A stretch of 49,865 nt of DNA from Porphyromonas somerae DSM 23386 (GTDB lineage Bacteria > Bacteroidota > Bacteroidia > Bacteroidales > Porphyromonadaceae). The DNA is taken from assembly GCF_000372405.1 (NCBI RefSeq), contig NZ_AQVC01000015.1, forward strand, positions 1 to 49,865. The letters run 5' to 3'. Shown here one piece after another: positions 43,867 through 49,865 of the stretch (positions are counted from its first letter, which is position 1; each line of letters opens with the position of its first letter). The notes beneath the pieces are model-generated. The model searched no databases and had not been told where the DNA came from. It worked only from the letters and a program-made list of their open reading frames with translations. The position numbers and the translations under genes are program-made.

Positions 43867-44874
43867 ATGATGAAAAAGTATTACAACTTGGTGCTGACGC
43901 TAGTCGCTCTAGCTATGACAGCAATCGCATTTACTGCCTGTGATGAGGAGGTAAAAGCTCCCACACAAAACCCAGCCGATGCTTTCCCAAAGAAGCACGA
44001 CACTGCTCTACTACTAGTGACCTTTGGCTCAACCTATCCCGTGCCACAGCAAACCTTTGAGAAGCAAAAGGAGTTTTTCCAAAAGCAATTCCCCAATACC
44101 GACCTTTACCTCTCCTATACTTCTAGGATTATTATTAACCGTATGCAGGCTCAAGGAAAGGAGTTTATTCCACCTGCAATGTGGATGCAAAGCTTCTTGA
44201 AGAAGAACTACAAGAATGTCCATGTACAGTCTTTCCACGTTATCCCAGGTGAGGAGTTTACACTTCTAAGGGATGCTTATGTGAAGAAGGAGTACAACGT
44301 AAAGTTGGTTGATGATCGAAAAGGTCGTAATGATGCTGTGCTAGGTCACCCTCTTCTCTACTCTAAAGAGGATATCCAAAAGGTAGCTAAGATCCTAGTG
44401 GACGATCATAAGGAGCATATCCAGAAGGGTGAGGCAGTAGCCTTTATGGGTCACGGTAACCCTGAGGAGAACTACGAGTATGCCAACCAAAAGTATAAGA
44501 TGCTAGAGCAAGAGATGCAAAAGTATGCTAAGGAAAACTACGGACATGGCTATGTATATGTAGCTACTGTGGACTATCCAGCAATGCTATTTGACTACCT
44601 CGTTGGTGAACTAAAGATGGTAGAGGATAAAGTAGCTAATAAGAAAATCCATCTACAACCTCTTATGACCATCGTAGGTGACCACGCTAATAATGATATG
44701 GCTGGAGATTACGAGAAAGGCGAGGCTGATGAAGACCAGAGCTGGAAGTGGCAATTGGAAAAGAAAGGCTGGAAGGTAGAGACACATATGAAAGGCCTTG
44801 GCGACTATAAGGAGATCAACAATATTTACCTTGAGCACCTCAAAGCGGCTATTGCTGATGGAAATAAGGAGTAA
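43867..44874 (+). CDS. CbiK-like metal-chelatase-fold lipoprotein (IhtB-like)
   Basis: A 335-residue protein with a lipoprotein signal (AFTAC, Cys 25), so it is exported and lipid-anchored. The body fits the class II chelatase CbiK: ALLLVTFGSTYPVPQQTFEKQ, LYLSYTSRIIINRM, SFHVIPGEEF (His124), VAFMGHGNPEENY (His196) and PLMTIVGDHANNDMAG (His273). The last two His are the likely metal-binding pair by comparison with CbiK. Cytoplasmic CbiK puts cobalt into sirohydrochlorin; the exported form may handle heme, a corrinoid or cobalt. Co-transcription with the receptor under a cobalamin riboswitch favours a corrinoid/cobalt role. Whether it is enzymatically active is not known. Confidence 0.9.
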   Translation: MMKKYYNLVLTLVALAMTAIAFTACDEEVKAPTQNPADAFPKKHDTALLLVTFGSTYPVPQQTFEKQKEFFQKQFPNTDLYLSYTSRIIINRMQAQGKEFIPPAMWMQSFLKKNYKNVHVQSFHVIPGEEFTLLRDAYVKKEYNVKLVDDRKGRNDAVLGHPLLYSKEDIQKVAKILVDDHKEHIQKGEAVAFMGHGNPEENYEYANQKYKMLEQEMQKYAKENYGHGYVYVATVDYPAMLFDYLVGELKMVEDKVANKKIHLQPLMTIVGDHANNDMAGDYEKGEADEDQSWKWQLEKKGWKVETHMKGLGDYKEINNIYLEHLKAAIADGNKE

Positions 44875-44896
44875 CCCTCCTATTGACTGATAATGA

Positions 44897-44928
44897 TAAG
44901 GGCGGGCACCAATTGGTGCCCGCCCTTA
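44897..44928 (+). terminator. Terminator after the CbiK-like gene
   Basis: A perfect 32-bp palindrome, centred on CCAATTGG with arms GGGCGGGCACC, lies 22 bases after the stop. No long U-run follows, so it may also be an mRNA-stabilising hairpin. The stretch 44930-45238 shows only a short palindrome (about 45006-45026) and no gene. Confidence 0.75.
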
Positions 44929-45238
44929 CTCGTTTCCTCCTTTTGCATAAAGGGCAGAGCGATAAAAGAGATAGCCATTAGTTAGTTAGGCGAAATCCTT
45001 GATTATTCTATGAATATCATAGAATCTATTGGGGGCAATAAGGAGGCCTAAAAATACTGCTCAATACTATTATAGATTGTTAGGAGTAAAATCCTATTTA
45101 CAGCTTGAGTATCAACAGTATTTATTCAACTAATGGCTATCAAGTTATGAACAAAAATGTACTCGCAAAGTTATCAATAATAACTCAAGAAATCAACTTT
45201 TCCCTAAACCTATTCAGGGTTACCCCTGGCGGAGTGGC

Positions 45239-45390
45239 AAGGGGTAACGCATTAGAAAGGTATCACCGTATGGTTTTTGGGGAGGTGTCTTTGAGAAAGG
45301 ACCTCTCCGAGGTCCTTTCTCGCTTGTCTAGTACAAGCTATCCATATTAAGGCTGTAACTTAAGTTTATATTTCTAATGCGTAACCCCTG
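45239..45390. repeat. Compact nested-palindrome element with terminal inverted repeats
   Basis: Ends AAGGGGTAACGCATTAGAAA (45239-45258) and TTTCTAATGCGTAACCCCTG (45371-45390) pair at 18 of 20 positions. Inside, the left module CACCGTATGGTTTTTGGGG is shared with the elements at 28212 and 41071, and a 13-bp stem GAGAAAGGACCTC / GAGGTCCTTTCTC lies at 45293-45321. It ends 33 bases before the rnpB -7 box. It looks like the minimal 152-bp form of the family. Confidence 0.9.
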
Positions 45391-45423
45391 CGCATGGGTT
45401 CAAGTGGTGTCGTAACAATTTGG

Positions 45424-45431
45424 TATCTTTG
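45424..45431 (+). promoter_or_regulatory. Promoter -7 box of rnpB
   Basis: TATCTTTG then CAACGG fits TAnnTTTG, about 48 bases before the P1 stem of RNase P RNA; the -33 region is poor. The primary transcript probably has a short 5' extension. Confidence 0.5.
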
Positions 45432-45478
45432 CAACGGCTTTAGGAGCTTTTATTTTGGAGAAACTGAGAGAGTAAGAG

Positions 45479-45868
45479 CGTATGAGTCCGAAAGCGTGCC
45501 GCTGGTGTAGCGTGCTACACGAGAGGAAAGTCTGGGCCACAAAGAGCACTACACTTCCTAACGGGAAGCTATCGTGAGGTAGATGAGCATAACAGAAAAT
45601 AACCGCCACGTGGCTTTGCACTGAGTGCAAACTTCACAGGTAAGGGTGAAAAGGTGGGGTAAGAGCCCACCGAGCTGATAGTGATATCGAGCTGCAGTAT
45701 GCATTGTGGGTGGAAAGGTCGCGTATACCAGCGCTTGTAGGGTGGCTCGCCCGATGCTGGGGGGTAGACCGATAGAGCCTAGGGGTGACTCTAGGTCTAG
45801 ATAGATGGCAAGCAGCCTTATCCCTAGGGAGAAGGCAGACAGAACCCGGCTTATTGAGGACTCATACG
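45479..45868 (+). ncRNA. rnpB: RNase P RNA, bacterial type A
   Basis: The P1 stem is CGTATGAGTCC (45479-45489) paired with GGACTCATACG (45858-45868). Between them are the hallmarks GAGGAAAGTCTGGGC (CR-I), AACAGAAAATAACCGCC, GGTAAGGGTGAAAAGGTGGGGTAAGAGCCCACC and the 3' core GACAGAACCCGGCTTAT. It is the catalytic RNA that trims the 5' ends of tRNAs. A T-rich tract (TTTTTTCTTT) follows directly and may end the transcript. Confidence 0.97.
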
Positions 45869-45905
45869 TTTTTTCTTTACTCATTATATATATAGGAAGT
45901 ATTGA

Positions 45906-47342
45906 ATGAGAAATCAAGAGGAGGATATCAACCAAAGGCTGGAAAAGATCCAAGAGGAGAGAAGTAAGAGGGAATCAAAAAATTCCGTCTTTAATCGTCT
46001 CGGCAAGTGGTTTGGCAATGCCTATAATTTTATCACGAGTGATATGTGGCGGCTTTATGACGCCGAGATGAAAGGGGTGTCGGGCTTTTTCGTGCGTATC
46101 CTAAGGGTGCTTTATATCTCAGTAAAGGAGTTTATCGATGGGTCGGTGGCCCAGAAGTCCTCCGCCCTCACTTATACCACGCTACTGGCATTGGTGCCTA
46201 CGCTCGCTATTATCCTTAGTGTGGCCGCTGGCTTTGGGATGCAGGCCTCGGTGCAGCGTGCCCTCTACGATGCTTTCCCAGCCCATCAGATGGAGCTCAC
46301 TACAGCCTTTGATTTTGTGGAGTCGTACCTAGCTGAGATCCAGAGTAGTGTGCTAATTATTGTGGGTCTTATTGTGTTGATCTATACGGTATTTAGTATG
46401 CTACTGACGGTGGAAAGTGTTTTCAACCAGATTTGGCAGATCAAAGACTCTCGCTCTATTAGCAAGAGCCTAATTGGCTACTTTGCCGCCATTGTGATCG
46501 TGCCTATCTCGCTGATTGCCATCTCATTTTCCAACATCTTTATCGGCTCGCTTAGTTCTATTGAGCTACTTGGTACGATTAGTATTACTCCAGTTGTCAC
46601 CACGCTACTGAAGGTGCTTCCTTTTGTGGTGATTATATTGATTCTTACCGCCCTCTATATGCTACTCCCCAATACGCGGGTGAAGTTTCTACCCGCTTTT
46701 GCTTCGGCGGTCTTGGCTGGAGCAGCTTTTCAGATTTTTCAGATGGTCTATATCTCGGGGCAGTTATGGGTTTCTAAGTACAATAGCATCTACGGAAGTG
46801 TCGCTGCGATCCCCCTACTGATGCTCTTTATGCAATTCTCGTGGACCATCATCCTCTTTGGGGCACAGCTGAGCTATGCTATACAAAATGTAAAGCAATA
46901 TGTATTTAGGAAGGAGAGTGAGCGCATTAGCCGACGCTTTAGAGACCTTGTAGCCCTGATCATTATGAAGAAGATATGCAAGGCCTTCAGGCACGAGGGT
47001 GAGTCGTATAGTGCCGATCTACTAGCGGGTGAGACCGACCTGCCGATAGTGATTGTGCAAGATACTCTAGATAAGCTAGTTGCCTGTCGCCTTCTAGTGG
47101 CAATAGAGTCGAAAAAGTCCAGCCAGCCTGTTACCTATGCACCTGCCTCTGAGATCACTTCTATTACGATCAAGAGGGTGCTCACAGCGATGGATCGACT
47201 TGGTTCGGAGAACTTCCGAATGGATATTTACGATGAGTATGCCCAGGAGTGGGAGGCCATACGATTAGCTAGACAACTACCCTTTACTGAGCTCGAACAA
47301 CCCGTAGTAGACATTGATAATATCAAGGGAATGGGGGAGTAG
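45906..47342 (+). CDS. YihY/BrkB-family inner-membrane protein with C-terminal winged-helix-like part
   Basis: A 478-residue protein. A charged N-terminal ~50 residues (EEDINQRLEKIQEERSKRES) precede a YihY core with about six transmembrane helices (about 92-330), including AQKSSALTYTTLLALVPTLAIILSV near the first and MLFMQFSWTIILFGAQLSYAIQN near the last. Residues about 350-440 (RFRDLVALIIMKKICKAF ... SADLLAGETDLPIVIVQDTLDKLVA) resemble a winged helix. Older names call these ribonuclease BN, but membrane topology argues against that. Function is unknown. It starts 38 bases after rnpB and may share its promoter. Confidence 0.88.
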   Translation: MRNQEEDINQRLEKIQEERSKRESKNSVFNRLGKWFGNAYNFITSDMWRLYDAEMKGVSGFFVRILRVLYISVKEFIDGSVAQKSSALTYTTLLALVPTLAIILSVAAGFGMQASVQRALYDAFPAHQMELTTAFDFVESYLAEIQSSVLIIVGLIVLIYTVFSMLLTVESVFNQIWQIKDSRSISKSLIGYFAAIVIVPISLIAISFSNIFIGSLSSIELLGTISITPVVTTLLKVLPFVVIILILTALYMLLPNTRVKFLPAFASAVLAGAAFQIFQMVYISGQLWVSKYNSIYGSVAAIPLLMLFMQFSWTIILFGAQLSYAIQNVKQYVFRKESERISRRFRDLVALIIMKKICKAFRHEGESYSADLLAGETDLPIVIVQDTLDKLVACRLLVAIESKKSSQPVTYAPASEITSITIKRVLTAMDRLGSENFRMDIYDEYAQEWEAIRLARQLPFTELEQPVVDIDNIKGMGE

Positions 47343-47365
47343 AGATAAATTCGTAAGAAAGGATA

Positions 47366-47397
47366 TTTGATATAGTCCTAAAAAATTGCTAACTTCG
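47366..47397 (+). promoter_or_regulatory. Promoter of ppiD
   Basis: TTTG (47366-47369), 20 bases, then TAACTTCG (47390-47397): correct spacing with one mismatch in the -7 box. The leader is about 80 bases. Confidence 0.7.
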
Positions 47398-47480
47398 CAA
47401 ACCAAATGGGTACACTTCGAAATAGGGTGCACCAACGGTGACGATAGATGTGGAACATGTAAACAAACATTAGTATATAT

Positions 47481-49610
47481 ATGGCAGTATTAGAAAAGAT
47501 TAGAAGCAGGGCAGTCATCCTAGTGATAGCCATCGGCTTGGGTCTCTTTGCCTTTATCTTTGGGGATGTGGGCAATTGGTTTTCGTCGCTTTATCGCGAC
47601 AGCGAGATGGATGCTTTCATCGTCAATGGCAATAAGGTGAAGATCCAAGACTATGAGCAGGCAGTGAGCCAAACAATGGAGCAGTACAAGCAGATGAACC
47701 GCAACCTAAGTGAGGCGGAGACTCAGCAAGTACGCAATATGGTCTATCAGACAATGGTGAGCAAGCAAATACTCTCCGAAGAGGCTGATAAGATTGGTCT
47801 CACAGTGACTCCTGCAGAGACATTTGACCTAGTGCAAGGGGATAATCTATCTCCAATGATCCTACAGAGTGGGCTATTTACCAATCCCGAGACGGGGCTC
47901 TTTGATAGGGCTGCTCTTCTCAATTTCCTTAAGCAGATCAAGACAAAGGGAGCCACTCCTCAAGAGCAGGCACTTATTGATCAGTATAAGGCCATTTGGG
48001 TACAGCTAGAGGATGATATTCGCTCTAATAAGCTAGGTGAGAAGTACACTAGTCTGATATCGGGTGCCGTAGTAGCCAACAAGCTAGAGCTAGCCTACTA
48101 TACCAAGGCTAATAGCGTAGCGGCGGACCTCGCGTATGTACAGCAAAGCGTAGCTCAAGCGCCTGATGCAGATGTCCAAGTGACGGACGCAGATATCAAG
48201 GCTTATTACGATAGCCATAAGGAGCTATTTGCTTCACAAAATGGCGGTGCTGACCTAGATGTGATCTATGCTACTATTACTCCATCGGCTAGCGATGTGG
48301 AGTCGGCGAAGAGTGATATTGCCGAGGCGGAGAAGGCACTTAAGGCGGGCGAGAACCCAGCCAACGTTTTGGAGGACTACTCTGATGTGAAGTACGTTGA
48401 TTACTATCTTCCAATTGGTGAATTTAATAATCCTATCTTCCCTGCTGACTTTGCTGCGTTCCTTGAGTCGGCTCCAGTAGGAGAGGTTTCTCAGGTTTAT
48501 GACCTTGGACAGTCTGTAAGTGTGGCAAAACTATTGGATAAGAAGGTTTCGCCAGAGATGCTGAGAGTAAGCCACATCATGCTGGCACCTGCACAAGCTG
48601 GTCAGCCAACTGTGGATAGCCTTCTCACTGTATTGAAAGCCGATCCAAGTCAATTTGCCACTTTGGCTGCTAATTATTCGATCGATACCAATACCAAGAC
48701 CAATGGTGGAGAGATCACTTGGCTCAATGAGGCCACTGCAGCTCAATATCTAGGCGAAGACTTTAGCGATGCTATTTACAAGGCAACCGTTGGAGTGCCC
48801 TTTGCATTTAAGTCGCAATATGGTGAGCATATTGTGCTTGTAAACGAAGCTAAGGACAATGTGTCTAAGTACAAGGTGGCCTTTGCACAGCGAAATATCG
48901 TGGCAAGCAATGAGACACAGACTGCTCTCTACAATGATATCAGTAGCTTCATTGCTCAGAATATGGATAAAGATATTGATTCATTGGCACTCAATAAGGG
49001 ATATCAGGTGCTTCCAAATGTTAAGGTGAGTGCAGACCAGCCTATGCTTACTCAGGGCATCGAGAATAGCCGTTCGCTAGTTAAGTGGGCAATGTCGGCT
49101 AAGCCAGGCGAGGTCAGCGATATCACGGAGTGTGGAGATAAGTGGGTATTTGTGCGTCTCAACTCTTCATTTACCGATAAGGTGATCCCACTAGCAATGG
49201 TAAAGGATCAAGTAACTGATATCGTACGTGACGAGAAGAAGGTAGAGGCAATGTATGCGCAACTCACAGGTGCTAAGTACAGCAATCTCGAGGCCTTTGC
49301 AGAGCAGCTACATAGCCAGGTCGACACCCTCAGCACGGTGAAGTTCAATACTACACGATTGGCAGGTATCGGCTACGAGCCAGCTATCAATGCTGCAGCT
49401 GCTTATGCTCCAGTAGAGAGTCTACAACCACTCAAGGGAGTGCGTAGTGTCTACCTCGTTAAGGCTCTGAATCGTACTGAGGATCCTGCTACGGAAGCAG
49501 ATACTAAGGGGCTACTCGATGCTGAGCGTAAGGGCATAGTTCGCTCACAGGCACTTACCTATATTATCCAGAAGTCGGATATTAAAGACCGCAGATACAA
49601 GTTTCAGTAA
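47481..49610 (+). CDS. ppiD: PpiD-type periplasmic peptidyl-prolyl isomerase/chaperone
   Basis: A 709-residue protein anchored by one N-terminal helix (VILVIAIGLGLFAFIFGDVG, about 13-32) with the rest in the periplasm. A SurA_N-like region (about 50-160: KIQDYEQAVSQTMEQYKQMN, VYQTMVSKQILSEEADKIGL) is followed by a parvulin domain (about 350-455: LRVSHIMLAPAQAG, FATLAANYSIDTNTKTNGGEITWL, YGEHIVLV). The length exceeds the E. coli PpiD (623 residues) and is usual for Bacteroidota. It assists folding of outer-membrane and secreted proteins. It is a single-gene unit with its own promoter and terminator. Confidence 0.93.
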   Translation: MAVLEKIRSRAVILVIAIGLGLFAFIFGDVGNWFSSLYRDSEMDAFIVNGNKVKIQDYEQAVSQTMEQYKQMNRNLSEAETQQVRNMVYQTMVSKQILSEEADKIGLTVTPAETFDLVQGDNLSPMILQSGLFTNPETGLFDRAALLNFLKQIKTKGATPQEQALIDQYKAIWVQLEDDIRSNKLGEKYTSLISGAVVANKLELAYYTKANSVAADLAYVQQSVAQAPDADVQVTDADIKAYYDSHKELFASQNGGADLDVIYATITPSASDVESAKSDIAEAEKALKAGENPANVLEDYSDVKYVDYYLPIGEFNNPIFPADFAAFLESAPVGEVSQVYDLGQSVSVAKLLDKKVSPEMLRVSHIMLAPAQAGQPTVDSLLTVLKADPSQFATLAANYSIDTNTKTNGGEITWLNEATAAQYLGEDFSDAIYKATVGVPFAFKSQYGEHIVLVNEAKDNVSKYKVAFAQRNIVASNETQTALYNDISSFIAQNMDKDIDSLALNKGYQVLPNVKVSADQPMLTQGIENSRSLVKWAMSAKPGEVSDITECGDKWVFVRLNSSFTDKVIPLAMVKDQVTDIVRDEKKVEAMYAQLTGAKYSNLEAFAEQLHSQVDTLSTVKFNTTRLAGIGYEPAINAAAAYAPVESLQPLKGVRSVYLVKALNRTEDPATEADTKGLLDAERKGIVRSQALTYIIQKSDIKDRRYKFQ

Positions 49611-49637
49611 TCTTTAATCCGACACTTGTAAATACAT

Positions 49638-49675
49638 AGAGACACCTTAGACCTAGGTCTAGGGTGTCTCTCATT
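49638..49675 (+). terminator. Intrinsic terminator of ppiD
   Basis: A stem AGAGACACC / GGTGTCTCT with inner TAGACC / GGTCTA is followed by CATTTTAT, 28 bases after the stop. Confidence 0.88.
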
Positions 49676-49723
49676 TTATATTCAACTTATATTCTACGTG
49701 ACTCAAAAAACATTGGCGACTTC

Positions 49724-49755
49724 TTTGGTAGATTGAAATATTTATAGTACCTTTG
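49724..49755 (+). promoter_or_regulatory. Promoter of tRNA-Val
   Basis: TTTG (49724-49727), 20 bases, TACCTTTG (49748-49755): a full match to the Bacteroidota consensus, 28 bases before the tRNA. Confidence 0.85.
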
Positions 49756-49783
49756 CAAAGCTAAAGCAAAAAGAAGATATATC

Positions 49784-49858
49784 GGATCCTTAGCTCAGTT
49801 GGTTTAGAGCATCTGCCTTACAAGCAGAGGGTCGAAGGTTCGAATCCTTCAGGGTCCA
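49784..49858 (+). tRNA. tRNA-Val (anticodon TAC)
   Basis: Acceptor GGATCCT / AGGGTCC (one T-G pair), D-loop AGCTCAGTTGGTTTAGAGC, anticodon stem TCTGC / GCAGA with loop CTTACAA, and T-arm AGGTTCGAATCCT are all present. The anticodon at 49819-49821 is TAC, reading GTA (and probably other GTN) Val codons. The 3' CCA is not encoded (the discriminator A is followed by CTC). Further tRNAs may follow beyond the window. Confidence 0.97.
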
Positions 49859-49865
49859 CTCACTA

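Noticed and set aside
45105-45350. Small protein of 81 residues
   Set aside because: The frame runs into the nested-palindrome element and its sequence is explained by that repeat; no family resemblance or promoter was seen.
45906-47342. Ribonuclease BN
   Set aside because: The YihY family carries this old name in databases, but the protein is an integral membrane protein and true RNase BN is a different enzyme.
47406-47441. Eleven-codon leader peptide before ppiD
   Set aside because: A short ATG frame exists in the leader, but it shows no repeated codon or attenuator structure and can arise by chance.

Overview
The window looks like chromosomal DNA of a Bacteroidota bacterium, most likely Porphyromonas or a close relative. 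This is an inference from several signs: a SusC/SusD locus with SPII lipoproteins, promoters of the Bacteroidota type (TTTG or TTG, about 20 bases, TAnnTTTG) before several transcripts, DUF1573 and DUF4199 proteins, and a CbiK-like lipoprotein next to a TonB receptor. That last pair matches the arrangement reported as IhtA/IhtB in Porphyromonas. There is no rRNA, insertion sequence, phage or CRISPR array.

Region 1 (1-10.2 kb, minus strand) is a six-gene surface operon: SusC, SusD, a GH18-fold lipoprotein without its catalytic acids, a DUF1735 + LamG-like lipoprotein, an intact GH18 endoglycosidase, and a five-repeat Ig-like lipoprotein. It ends at a strong intrinsic terminator. Order and domains match N-glycan release loci such as Capnocytophaga GpdC-D-G-E-F, with the Ig-like protein as an extra member. 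Region 2 (10.5-20 kb) holds an L-threonine dehydrogenase-like SDR on minus. On plus it has an LtaS-type membrane sulfatase-fold enzyme, a DUF1573 protein, and a tightly packed run of DUF4199, GT2, ApbE, a HEAT/AlkD-like protein, Ung and Asd.

Region 3 (20.6-26.9 kb, plus) carries agmatine deiminase and N-carbamoylputrescine amidase (agmatine to putrescine), then glycogen branching enzyme, a phosphomannose isomerase and a THUMP-like methyltransferase. Region 4 (27-41 kb) has a tyrosine-phosphatase-like lipoprotein that lacks its catalytic Cys, an SDR plus AMP-ligase pair, an outer-membrane beta-barrel receptor, a minus-strand group (GH2, CDF metal exporter, RNase HII, EamA transporter), and UDP-glucose dehydrogenase with a META lipoprotein. 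Region 5 (41-49.9 kb, plus) has a cobalamin riboswitch driving a TonB receptor and the CbiK-like lipoprotein, then RNase P RNA, a YihY/BrkB protein, a PpiD-type chaperone and tRNA-Val(TAC).

The least explained DNA is intergenic. Four arrays each hold four copies of an 8-bp core, G[T/A]TGCA[A/T]C, at exactly 22-bp spacing, with a shared AACTTTT-type flank. Two are preceded by tandem 9-bp GTCGGACGA units. A second family of nested-palindrome elements shares the end CAGGGGTTACGCATTAGAAA; eight such ends occur, two pairs of them bounding complete elements of about 150 and 360 bp. These repeats fill most of the gene-free stretches and sometimes supply the start or stop region of a neighbouring reading frame.
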